Assembly: GCA_001830645.1 (NCBI GenBank)
Contig: MIBM01000038.1
Location: forward strand, 1 to 11,697
Reading direction: 5' to 3'
Length of the DNA: 11,697 bases
DNA from: Spirochaetes bacterium RIFOXYC1_FULL_54_7
GTDB taxonomy: Bacteria > Spirochaetota > Spirochaetia > Treponematales > UBA12059
Each line of letters opens with the position of its first letter. The first letter of the stretch is position 1. Positions 1 through 7,083 of the stretch are shown in pieces. The position numbers and the translations under genes were made by a program. The notes under the pieces were generated by a model, which was not told the DNA's origin, ran no database searches, and worked only from the letters and a program-made list of their open reading frames with translations.

Positions 1-563
1 AAGAAGGCCGTCTTCATACTGCCAAACCGCGCGGCCAGGGCATTGGTCAAGGGCACCACGCCCACCACCACGGAGAACAGGCCCAGGTTGGCGCAGATCC
101 TGGCCACCGCGCCAATCTTCTCCCGCTCCTTCTGGTCCTTTGAAAGGGCCGGCAGCATGGACCAGAACGAGATGTCGTTGGCCGTGAAGGCCAGCCCCCA
201 GAGCAGGTAGATCACAGCAAAGAGGGCCACAAAGGCCTTGCCCTGCAACCCGAAGTCGGTAAAGAGCAGAATGGTCAAGAGGCCGCTCAGAGCCGCCCCC
301 ACGGCTATCCAGGGCTTGAACTTGCCCCAGCGCGAGCTGGTATTGTCAACAATGGCCCCCATGACCGGATCGTTCAGGGCATCGAAGACCCTGGCCACCA
401 CAAAGACCCCGGTAACCCACAACAGGACCTGGTCGCTCAGCCTCAGCACATCGGAGAGGTAGAAGATGAGGTACATGCTTACCAGGGAATACAACATGTC
501 CCTGCCAATGGTGCCCAGCCCGAAACTGTAGCGGTTGCGTACCAGATTGTCCCTTGTTTTCAT
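1..563 (-). CDS. GPH-family (MelB-like) sugar:cation symporter, N-terminal part
   Basis: Inner-membrane carrier of the glycoside-pentoside-hexuronide family, expected to bring in a sugar together with Na+, H+ or Li+. The visible 187 residues open MKTRDNLVRNRYSFGLG and are mostly hydrophobic helices. Residues important in E. coli MelB have counterparts here: D22 in RDMLYSLVSMYL (MelB D19), R58, D61 and D65 in RVFDALNDPVMG (MelB R52, D55, D59, the cation site), and D130 in NDISFWSMLP (MelB D124). The loop SRWGKFKPWI (about 78-87) is also typical. The start at 563 has GGAAGGA about 7 bases upstream. The gene runs off the left edge, so roughly the last 60 percent is missing and the substrate cannot be told. 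It is transcribed away from the RM operon and is GC-richer than it. Correspondences to MelB are from memory of that family, not an alignment run. Confidence 0.93.
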   Translation of the reverse strand, partial: MKTRDNLVRNRYSFGLGTIGRDMLYSLVSMYLIFYLSDVLRLSDQVLLWVTGVFVVARVFDALNDPVMGAIVDNTSSRWGKFKPWIAVGAALSGLLTILLFTDFGLQGKAFVALFAVIYLLWGLAFTANDISFWSMLPALSKDQKEREKIGAVARICANLGLFSVVVGVVPLTNALAARFGSMKTAF

Positions 564-586
564 GGTTGATCCTTCCATATCGCACC

Positions 587-592
587 GTTATA
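587..592 (-). promoter_or_regulatory. Extended -10 promoter for the symporter gene
   Basis: Read on the minus strand this is TGGTATAAC, a TGn-TATAAC extended -10 element. It would start transcription near 580 and leave a leader of about 17 bases before the ATG at 563. No good -35 box is seen at 16-18 bases, which extended -10 promoters can do without. This is a motif match only. Confidence 0.4.
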
Positions 593-630
593 CCATGGAA
601 AAGCCCGGTGGCACTGAAATTATGGAGAAG

Positions 631-683
631 CCGTCCGGGGGTGCGCTGCGAGACTCGTCGCCAGTATACTGGCGCACCCACGG
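631..683. repeat. Branched inverted repeat (outer stem plus two inner hairpins)
   Basis: Outer arms GGGTGCGC (639-646) and GCGCACCC (672-679) are perfect complements. They are extended by CCGT (631-634) with ACGG (680-683) after a four-base bulge. Between the arms lie a small hairpin, GCGA (648-651) with TCGC (658-661), and the perfect 12-base palindrome CCAGTATACTGG (661-672), which shares a base or two with the neighbouring stems. The element could fold as a three-way junction in RNA or single-stranded DNA. It lies between two divergently transcribed genes, upstream of the symporter promoter. It may be an operator, a REP-like element or the edge of the inserted region; nothing decides between these. 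Confidence 0.5.
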
Positions 684-717
684 GCTCCCTCATCCTGCCC
701 TGGGGGCAAGGGTAGTG

Positions 718-736
718 TTGACCGGAAAACTTGTTT
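718..736. repeat. Left copy of imperfect direct repeat flanking the RM operon
   Basis: TTGACCGGAAAACTTGTTT here matches TTGACTGGAAGACTTGATT at 10196-10214 in 16 of 19 positions, in the same orientation. The left copy lies upstream of the hsdM promoter and the right copy 13 bases past the hsdR stop, so the pair brackets the whole five-gene operon. It may mark the limits of an inserted segment. It may also be chance, as both copies begin with a -35-like TTGAC. Confidence 0.4.
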
Positions 737-793
737 TATCATCAAGGTAGATGGATCTTCTGCACGGAGAAAAAAAAGAAAAAGTAGAGGATA

Positions 794-802
794 TGCTATA
801 AT
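794..802 (+). promoter_or_regulatory. Extended -10 promoter of the RM operon
   Basis: TGCTATAAT is a perfect TATAAT with the TGn extension. The -35 zone (774-779) is A-rich and has no TTGACA. Immediately upstream is an A-tract of eight A, a G and five A (770-783), which may act as an UP-like or bent element. Transcription would start near 808-810, leaving a leader of about 77 bases before the hsdM start at 886. It is the best promoter seen for the operon. Confidence 0.65.
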
Positions 803-885
803 CGAAAGCACCCCTAATGACACACAGTACTCATGCCGGGCTATTAGAAGATATAAAGCAAAATCAGCAGCAAGAGGAGACATCA

Positions 886-2991
886 ATGGCAGTACAGACA
901 CATCAACAAACAGCAAATTTCATCTGGAGCATCTGCAATCTGCTTCGAGGGCCATATAAACGCAACGAATACCGGAAGGTCATTCTTCCATTGACCATTT
1001 TACGGCGCTTTGATTGTATCCTCGAACCGACCAAAGCCACGGTGCTGGCAGAATTCAACCAGCTTAAGGGTAAATCGGAAAACATTATCAGCGCTAGATT
1101 GCGAACCATAACCGGTGTTCCATTTTATAATCCGTCAAAGCTGACTTTCAAGAAACTACTGGATGATCCAAATCAGATTGCGCCAAATCTGAACAGCTAC
1201 ATCAATGCTTTTTCGCTCAATGTGCGGCAGATATTTGAAAAACTTGAATTTGGCATGCAAGTGACCAAGATGAATGAAAAGAACCTCTTGTTCAATGTGG
1301 TCAAGAAATTCGCGTCCGATGAAGTAGCTCTGTCCCCAGCGAATATCGACAATCTGCAAATGGGTTATGTCTTTGAAGAACTCATCAGGATTGGTGCTGA
1401 ACAATCGAACGAAGAAGCCGGAGAACACTTTACTCCCCGTGAAGTCATCAAGCTGATGGTAAACCTGTTGCTCTCTCCGGAAACCGACCTGAGAAAAAGC
1501 CATGTAGTAAAAACCATTTATGACCCGGCCTGCGGTACCGGCGGCATGCTGTCAGTGGCGGAAGACTATATCCGAAAATTGAACAGTGAAGCCCAACCCC
1601 ATCTTTTTGGGCAGGACTGGAACGATGAAGCGTATGGAATCTGCCGGGCCGATATGCTCATCAAAGGCGAAGATTCCGACAATATCAAACCGGATTGCAC
1701 CTTTGAGAAAGACGGCTTTCCCAAGGAAAAGTTTGACTACATGCTGGCTAATCCGCCTTTTGGTGTGGAATGGAAGCAGCAACAGAAGTCCATAGAAAAT
1801 GAAGCCAGGACCCTGGGATACGATGGCCGCTTCGGTGCCGGTACACCGCGCATCAATGATGGTTCGCTATTGTTTCTCCAACACATGATTTCCAAGATGC
1901 GCAGCCCGGGAGAGGGCGGAAGCCGTATCGGGATTGTATTCAATGGTTCGCCTTTGTTTACCGGGGACGCCGGCAGCGGAGAATCAAATATCCGTCAATG
2001 GATCATCGAGAACGACTGGCTGGAAGCCATAGTGGCCATGCCTGACCAGCTTTTTTACAACACCGGTATATCAACCTATATCTGGATCGTCACTAACCGC
2101 AAAGAAAAGCGCCGCACGGGTAAAATCCAGCTGATTGACGGTCGCGAGTTCTTTGTAAAAATGCGAAAGAGCCTTGGGAACAAACGTAACCAGATTGGGG
2201 ATGGTGAAGAAAATCGGCCTAATCAAATTGCCGAACTCAGTAAAATCTATGGCAATTTCAAACATGATGAAACCCGTGTGCTCGAAATAGATGGCGTTAA
2301 GAAAGAAGTTGTTGTCAGCAAGATTTTTGACAATGCCGACTTTGGGTATAACAAAATCACGGTTGAACGCCCGTTACGCCTGAATTTTCAAGCCTGCGCA
2401 GAACGCATTGCATTATTGGATGATATTCGTGCTTTTCAGAAGATTGCTGAAAGCGACAAAAAGAACGAAACAATCCGCCAACAAGAAATCGAAGCTGGAA
2501 TAAAACGCCAGCAGACCATTAAAACCATGCTGGCGGACCTCAGCAAAGCTACGGCAGGGAAACTTTTCATAGACCGTTTAGCTTTCCTGCAAGAGCTCAA
2601 AGCTATCGACCAAAAATCAGGCGTGCGTCTGTCGGCACCGGAACTGAAAGCTGTTCTGGAAGCCCTGAGCGAAAAGGATGAAAGCGCTGAAATCTGCCGC
2701 GACGCCAAAGGCAACCCGGAAACCGATGCCGACTTGCGGGATACCGAGAATGTCCCCCTAAAGGAAAATATCGCAGAATATTTTATGCGCGAAGTCTTGC
2801 CCCATGTAAGCGATGCCTGGATTGACCATAGTAAAACCAAGGTGGGTTACGAGGTTCCGCTGAACCGCCATTTCTACCGTTACGAATCGCCCCGCGCCCT
2901 GGAAGCTATTGCCGCCGATATTAAAGTTCTGGAAGGCGAGATTGTGGCTCTGCTGGCAGAGATAACCGGCAGCGCGGAGGGTGGCAAATGA
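886..2991 (+). CDS. hsdM: Type I restriction-modification DNA methyltransferase (M) subunit
   Basis: Transfers a methyl group from S-adenosylmethionine to adenine N6 in the site chosen by HsdS, which marks host DNA as self; HsdM and HsdS also form the core onto which HsdR docks. The 701-residue protein has an N-terminal HsdM_N-type helical domain (GPYKRNEYRKVILPLTILRR near 20-40), HFTPRE (181-186), SAM-binding motif I DPACGTGGM (213-221), FGQDWNDEAYG soon after, and catalytic motif IV NPPFG (289-293). The last 200 residues include a charged helical, probably coiled-coil stretch and the HsdM-type C-terminus (VGYEVPLNRHFYRYE). The start at 886 is chosen because AGAGGAG (873-879) lies 6 bases upstream. 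An in-frame ATG at 817 has no ribosome site and sits about 8 bases from the predicted transcription start. The stop overlaps the next gene as ATGA. All key motifs are intact. Confidence 0.96.
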   Translation: MAVQTHQQTANFIWSICNLLRGPYKRNEYRKVILPLTILRRFDCILEPTKATVLAEFNQLKGKSENIISARLRTITGVPFYNPSKLTFKKLLDDPNQIAPNLNSYINAFSLNVRQIFEKLEFGMQVTKMNEKNLLFNVVKKFASDEVALSPANIDNLQMGYVFEELIRIGAEQSNEEAGEHFTPREVIKLMVNLLLSPETDLRKSHVVKTIYDPACGTGGMLSVAEDYIRKLNSEAQPHLFGQDWNDEAYGICRADMLIKGEDSDNIKPDCTFEKDGFPKEKFDYMLANPPFGVEWKQQQKSIENEARTLGYDGRFGAGTPRINDGSLLFLQHMISKMRSPGEGGSRIGIVFNGSPLFTGDAGSGESNIRQWIIENDWLEAIVAMPDQLFYNTGISTYIWIVTNRKEKRRTGKIQLIDGREFFVKMRKSLGNKRNQIGDGEENRPNQIAELSKIYGNFKHDETRVLEIDGVKKEVVVSKIFDNADFGYNKITVERPLRLNFQACAERIALLDDIRAFQKIAESDKKNETIRQQEIEAGIKRQQTIKTMLADLSKATAGKLFIDRLAFLQELKAIDQKSGVRLSAPELKAVLEALSEKDESAEICRDAKGNPETDADLRDTENVPLKENIAEYFMREVLPHVSDAWIDHSKTKVGYEVPLNRHFYRYESPRALEAIAADIKVLEGEIVALLAEITGSAEGGK

Positions 2992-3860
2992 ACAACGACA
3001 CTGCCCTTGCCGTATTCGAGAATCACAAGATTCGACGGGTATATGACGAAAAAACCGAAACCTGGCTTTTTTCGGTGGTAGACATTATTGCGGTGCTCAC
3101 CGCCCAGGCAGATTACCAGACCGCCCGCAAATACTGGAACAAGCTCAAAGAACGGCTCAAAAAAGAAGGCAGTCAGTCGGTGACAGATTGTCACCAACTG
3201 AAACTGGAAGCCGCTGACGGCAAAAAATACCTGACCGACGTGGCCGATCCGGAAACACTCCTGCGCCTGATTCAATCAGTACCAAGTCCCAAAGCAGAGC
3301 CGATCAAGCTCTGGCTAGCCAAGGTCGGTTATGAACGCATTCAGGATATAAGGGATCCAGCCCGTTCCCTTGACCGTGCCCGCGAATACTGGCAGCAGCA
3401 TGGCCGAAGCGAAAAATGGATCCAGCAGCGGATGATGGGGCAGGAAACCCGCAACAAGCTTACCGATTACTGGAAAGAGCATGAGATCAAGGGTGAACAG
3501 GAATACGCAATACTCACCAATATCATTCATCAGGAATGGAGCGGGGTTTCGGTCAAAAAGCATAAAGAGATAAAACAGCTAAAGACCCAAAACCTGCGGG
3601 ACCACATGAGCGAAGCAGAGCTGATTTTTACGGCTCTTGCGGAACTCTCCACGCGCCAAATAGCTGAAAGCGTCGATGCCACCGGCATGGCCGAGAATGT
3701 CGAGGTGGGCAAAAAGGGTGGCCAGATTGCCCAAGGGGCACGGCTGGAACTGGAAGCAAAAACCGGCAAAAGCGTGGTAACGGGTGAAAACTTTCTGCCA
3801 CCAAAGAAGACTAAGAAGCAGATTGATTCTGATGTAGATACGGAGACAGGCAATGAATAA
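2988..3860 (+). CDS. Bro-N / DinD-like protein inside the RM operon
   Basis: A 290-residue protein of the kind often annotated as BRO-family, phage antirepressor or DNA-damage-inducible protein D. Residues about 8-110 look like a Bro-N domain, with TWLFSVVDIIAVL (25-37) and ARKYWNKLKERL (46-57). The second half (HKEIKQLKTQNLRDHMSEAEL, about 192-212, then GGQIAQGARLELEAKTG, 244-260) resembles the C-terminal region of E. coli DinD, which is SOS-induced and reported to act on RecA filaments. Its start overlaps the hsdM stop by four bases (GGAGGG at 2976-2981 as ribosome site), and its end overlaps the hsdS start by eight, so it should be made in step with both. I infer a regulatory or damage-sensing role in restriction; no catalytic site is apparent. 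The charged C-terminal tail (about 270-290) looks disordered. Confidence 0.85.
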   Translation: MNNDTALAVFENHKIRRVYDEKTETWLFSVVDIIAVLTAQADYQTARKYWNKLKERLKKEGSQSVTDCHQLKLEAADGKKYLTDVADPETLLRLIQSVPSPKAEPIKLWLAKVGYERIQDIRDPARSLDRAREYWQQHGRSEKWIQQRMMGQETRNKLTDYWKEHEIKGEQEYAILTNIIHQEWSGVSVKKHKEIKQLKTQNLRDHMSEAELIFTALAELSTRQIAESVDATGMAENVEVGKKGGQIAQGARLELEAKTGKSVVTGENFLPPKKTKKQIDSDVDTETGNE

Positions 3861-5172
3861 GCCCTGTCCAAAATACAAACCCTCCGGCGTGGAATGGCTG
3901 GGGGATGTGCCGGAGCATTGGGAAACTTGGAAGCTCGCACACGGTTTTGACTTAGTTGGTAGCGGAACTACCCCACCTTCTGATGAGCTTGAATGGTATG
4001 ATGGAACTATACCCTGGATTACAACGAGCGAACTCCGTGAAAATGTCATTTCTACCACAGAAAAGTTTGTTACTAAGGAGGCTGTTAACAAATTCTCTGC
4101 ACTTAAAATATTTCCCAAAGGCTCGGTAGCTATTGCAATGTACGGTGCAACAATCGGCAGGCTTGGAATATTTGGTATTGAAGCAACCACGAATCAAGCT
4201 TGTTGTGTAATGAATGGTGGACATATTTTCGAAGTGAAGTATGTTTACTATTGGATGCAAGCATTCAAAGATTCAATAATCTTATTGGCTTCTGGTGGCG
4301 GACAGCCCAATATTAGTCAGGATAAAATCAAATCACTGAAAATCCCATGTCCAACAGTATCCGAACAGCAAGCCATCGCCACTTTTCTCGACCGTGAGAC
4401 CGGACGGATTGATGCGCTTATCGCCAAAAAGCAGAGGCTTCTAGAACTGCTGGCAGAACAGCTCACAGCCCTCATTTCCCGAGCGGTCACCAAAGGTTTG
4501 GACGCATCGGTCAAGCTGAAACCATCTGGAGTTGAATGGTTGGGGGGTTTGCCGGAGCATTGGGAGGTGAAGAAGGTTCGGTATTTATTTGCATTCCGCA
4601 GTGGTGGAACACCATCAACAGAGAATCAAGAGTATTGGGAAGGGAACATCCCTTGGGTATCATCAAAAGATATGAAAACGTTCCTCATCGAGGATTCTGA
4701 AGATCATATAAATGAAACTGCAATACGAGAAAGTGCAACGAACATAATTCCAGCAAACACTCTCGTCGTTGTGATGCGTTCAGGAATACTGATTCACTCA
4801 ATCCCTGCGTCTGTACTATTGAAAGATATGTCCATTAATCAAGACATCAAAGCCTTTTTACCCTTGGTCAAATTATCATCAATTTATTTTGCTAGATTCA
4901 TTGAGGGATTTCAAAAACAGTTATTAACCGAATGGCGGAAAGAAGGCGCAACCGTAGAGAGTCTTGATATGGAGCTGATCAAGAATTTCCAAACTATTCT
5001 CCCCCCGCTCCCCGAACAACAAGCCATCGCCGCTTTTCTCGACCGCGAGACGGCCAAGATTGATGCGCTTTCGGCCAAGGTGACTACTGTTATCGAACGG
5101 CTCAAGGAGTACCGGACGGCACTTATCAGCTCGGCGGTGACGGGTAAGATTGATGTGCGGGAGGCGGTATGA
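3853..5172 (+). CDS. hsdS: Type I restriction-modification specificity (S) subunit
   Basis: Recognises the two halves of a split DNA target and tethers HsdM and HsdR to it. The 439 residues form two similar halves. KPSGVEWLGDVPEHWE (9-24) recurs as KPSGVEWLGGLPEHWE (223-238). EQQAIATFLDRET (from 171) recurs as EQQAIAAFLDRET (from 388), each followed by a long helix ending in ALIS.AVT. Between these lie two unlike target-recognition domains (about 25-170 and 239-387), so both half-sites are present and the protein is full length. The start overlaps the previous stop by eight bases, with GGAG at 3842-3845. The recognition domains look more AT-rich than the conserved helical parts, as expected if they are exchanged by recombination. 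The target sequence cannot be read from the protein alone. Confidence 0.95.
   Translation: MNKPCPKYKPSGVEWLGDVPEHWETWKLAHGFDLVGSGTTPPSDELEWYDGTIPWITTSELRENVISTTEKFVTKEAVNKFSALKIFPKGSVAIAMYGATIGRLGIFGIEATTNQACCVMNGGHIFEVKYVYYWMQAFKDSIILLASGGGQPNISQDKIKSLKIPCPTVSEQQAIATFLDRETGRIDALIAKKQRLLELLAEQLTALISRAVTKGLDASVKLKPSGVEWLGGLPEHWEVKKVRYLFAFRSGGTPSTENQEYWEGNIPWVSSKDMKTFLIEDSEDHINETAIRESATNIIPANTLVVVMRSGILIHSIPASVLLKDMSINQDIKAFLPLVKLSSIYFARFIEGFQKQLLTEWRKEGATVESLDMELIKNFQTILPPLPEQQAIAAFLDRETAKIDALSAKVTTVIERLKEYRTALISSAVTGKIDVREAV
3877..4518 (+). repeat. hsdS half-repeat 1
   Basis: First of two internal tandem halves of hsdS. It opens with the block at 3877-3924 and carries the block at 4363-4419. 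Only these conserved blocks match half 2 at DNA level; the recognition domain between them differs. The opening blocks are 642 bases apart, the inner ones 651. Confidence 0.8.
4519..5169 (+). repeat. hsdS half-repeat 2
   Basis: Second half, opening at 4519-4566 and with its conserved helical block at 5014-5070. Long runs such as GCCGGAGCATTGGGA and TTTTCTCGACCG are shared exactly with half 1. These give homology for swapping recognition domains within this gene or with another hsdS. Confidence 0.8.
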
Positions 5173-5216
5173 GCGCCGATACTAGTATGAAGGAGGAATA
5201 TAACCATGGCAGGTAA
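5169..5216 (+). other. Possible 15-codon ORF linking hsdS and the AIPR gene
   Basis: An ATG overlaps the hsdS stop (ATGA at 5169-5172) and opens a reading frame, MSADTSMKEEYNHGR, that stops at 5214-5216, just inside the AIPR gene in another frame. Such stop-start coupling is how genes follow each other in this operon. It could be a leader that couples translation to AIPR, the stub of a displaced gene, or chance. Confidence 0.25.
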
Positions 5217-6972
5217 CAGAGAATTATTCATCAACGGATATTTGGACTCCATAACAAAACAGTTTATTCAGGATACTGATCCACATAAAAACCGCAATCT
5301 TGCTTTTGAAACCTTTGCTCAGGCAGTGATCCTTGATAAACCGTTCGAGGAAGTTCACGATCTTATCCAGTCACCGGGGCCCAATGATGGAGGGTTTGAT
5401 GGTATTCACTTTGAAGATCTGGGTGATTACTACATAATGCACGTATTTCAATGCAAGAACACCGAAAACCTGAGTCAAAACGAAATAGACAAATTCCGGA
5501 GTAACTATACCGATATTTTTGAAAATGGCAATCGTATCGGTCGTGGGAATATTTCGGACATTCAAAAATGGATTGATGAATATCGGCAGATTACATTGTC
5601 AAAATTTATCATAGAACCCCGTCTCTATTTTGTTTTCAATGGTGAAAAGAATAAAGCTGGAACCAAAAATGCTGAATTGTACAACAATTTCCACCGTCCG
5701 GACGATGGTTTCTACATTTACGATGTCGAAGATTTGTATCAAAAAATAAGTACCTTGGCAAAACAAAAACGGGATATCATAAAGTTTACATTCACCCCAG
5801 AAGCATCCAATGTCAGTTTGCGCGATAATCAGGCTCTGTACAGTTTTGTTATTTCCAATATCAAAGCGGCAAACTTTCGTATCAGAGCCTTGGATATATG
5901 CGAACTTATCGAAAATGAAATCAAAATTAACGGGAACATGGACTTTCTTTTTGAAGAGAATATCCGTTCATTCTTGGGATATCGGGCAAAAGCCAACCAA
6001 CGAATGAGAGAAACTTTGGAGAACAATCAGGAAGCAATATATTTTCCGTTTATGAATAATGGTATCACCCTCATTTGCGATGAATTGACCATACCAACCG
6101 GACCGCAAGCTGGAAAATATGTAGTGCCCGTTACGAACCCTCAAATAGTCAATGGACTTCAGACAAGTGTTGTATTGCATAAAATGTTCAGATCAAAAAG
6201 AGAGAACCTGGATAACGTTTTTGTGAATGTACGAGTTTATGAAACCAGAGACAAGTTATTGTTAAACAAGATAACCGACGCAACCAATACCCAGACGCCT
6301 ATAAATTATCGCGACAAGGTCAGTACTAAAATATTTACCGAGCACCTGCAGGTTGTTTTTAAGAATGCAGGAATCGGTCTCATTGTAAAAAGGGGGGATA
6401 GTTTCTCGCCAGCAACCCAGAAGAACTTCAACGATCATGTTAATATCGATACGGTAATCAAGTTCTGGTATGCATCTTTTTATGAGCAACCTGAAAAAGC
6501 CAAAGATAGCATTTCTTCAATTTTGCAGGAAATCTATGATGCAACAAGTTCTGGCAGACACCAATTACAATGTCTTTTTGATGGAAGCAAAGATTCCCCC
6601 ATTTATCCCCAAATGCTATTTGCCTATCACATATATAAATATGTCCAATCAAAGAAGTCAGCGATGCGTGAAACCTATGACTTTGTAGGTGTGGCAGATG
6701 AAATGTTGTGCTATGGAATATACCGGGAAATAATAATTCCCATTTCCGATTTTTCTCTAAAAACCGACCTTGATCCGGCATACACAAAGGTTATTGAGCT
6801 AATATCTATCGTCTTGATTGAGCAAAGAAAATTGTTTACAGAGAAAGGTGTGGCATTTTCATACAACGGTTTTTTTAAAAAGCCTATTTGCCGTGATCGC
6901 TACAACGAAAAAGTTGGGCTAATTGAAACCGAAGGTTTGATAGATAACTTGCTCAAGCTGGAAATTCATTAA
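5206..6972 (+). CDS. AIPR-family protein (abortive infection phage resistance) with nuclease-like N-terminus
   Basis: A 588-residue protein. The central part carries the AIPR pattern: ENIRSFLGYRAKANQRMRETL split around 251-271, NNGITLIC (284-291), NPQIVNGLQTSVVL (311-324) and ITDATNTQTPIN (356-367). AIPR proteins are found in defence loci and named for abortive phage infection. The N-terminal 100 residues hold DGGFDGI (61-67) and HVFQCKN (79-85). I read this as a PD-(D/E)xK nuclease fold with D65 and a Q82-x-K84 pair, as in Mrr-type enzymes. The start at 5206 has AAGGAGG at 5190-5196, spacing 9, the strongest ribosome site in the window, hinting at high expression. It lies 33 bases after hsdS on the same strand. 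The last 180 residues match nothing I recognise. The family call is fairly sure; nuclease activity is inferred. Confidence 0.85.
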   Translation: MAGNRELFINGYLDSITKQFIQDTDPHKNRNLAFETFAQAVILDKPFEEVHDLIQSPGPNDGGFDGIHFEDLGDYYIMHVFQCKNTENLSQNEIDKFRSNYTDIFENGNRIGRGNISDIQKWIDEYRQITLSKFIIEPRLYFVFNGEKNKAGTKNAELYNNFHRPDDGFYIYDVEDLYQKISTLAKQKRDIIKFTFTPEASNVSLRDNQALYSFVISNIKAANFRIRALDICELIENEIKINGNMDFLFEENIRSFLGYRAKANQRMRETLENNQEAIYFPFMNNGITLICDELTIPTGPQAGKYVVPVTNPQIVNGLQTSVVLHKMFRSKRENLDNVFVNVRVYETRDKLLLNKITDATNTQTPINYRDKVSTKIFTEHLQVVFKNAGIGLIVKRGDSFSPATQKNFNDHVNIDTVIKFWYASFYEQPEKAKDSISSILQEIYDATSSGRHQLQCLFDGSKDSPIYPQMLFAYHIYKYVQSKKSAMRETYDFVGVADEMLCYGIYREIIIPISDFSLKTDLDPAYTKVIELISIVLIEQRKLFTEKGVAFSYNGFFKKPICRDRYNEKVGLIETEGLIDNLLKLEIH

Positions 6973-6976
6973 AAGC

Positions 6977-6992
6977 AAAGGGCGCTCCCTTT
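6977..6992. terminator. Short hairpin after the AIPR gene, weak terminator candidate
   Basis: AAAGGG (6977-6982) and CCCTTT (6987-6992) form a perfect six-base stem with the loop CGCT, five bases after the AIPR stop. No separate T-run follows, so it is a poor intrinsic terminator. It may stabilise the mRNA end or only reduce read-through into hsdR. Confidence 0.2.
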
Positions 6993-7038
6993 TGAGGAGG
7001 CCCCCGTTACTCTTTCTACTCCAGGTAGATGAGCTATT

Positions 7039-7044
7039 TATACT
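7039..7044 (+). promoter_or_regulatory. Candidate -10 box upstream of hsdR
   Basis: TATACT lies in the 111-base gap before hsdR, 40 bases ahead of its start, without a clear -35 at the right distance. Separate low-level transcription of hsdR would fit the usual need to methylate before restricting. The match is weak and read-through from upstream is equally possible. Confidence 0.25.
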
Positions 7045-7083
7045 ATCGATTAGAAAACCGTTTTTGACAAGAGGGGTATCGGC

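Noticed and set aside
817..885. Longer hsdM beginning at ATG 817 (23 extra residues)
   Set aside because: No ribosome site precedes 817 and it lies about 8 bases from the predicted transcription start, while ATG 886 has AGAGGAG at the right distance and a family-like N-terminus.
346..916. Open frames on the minus strand at 346-693 and 620-916 and plus-strand frames at 238-462 and 535-750
   Set aside because: They overlap the symporter or the inverted-repeat region, have no ribosome sites and show no recognisable protein pattern.
3579..4190. 203-codon minus-strand frame
   Set aside because: It lies opposite the end of the Bro-N/DinD gene and the start of hsdS, both well supported by motifs; no family pattern in it.
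5184..5210. Cloning-vector contamination (ACTAGT, AGGAGGAATATAACC, ATGG recalls expression vectors)
   Set aside because: The sequence runs unbroken from hsdS into a natural AIPR gene, and a strong ribosome site alone explains the likeness.
7064..7069. TTGACA as a -35 box
   Set aside because: A -10 box would fall inside hsdR, after its start at 7084; it is also part of the sequence next to the ribosome site.
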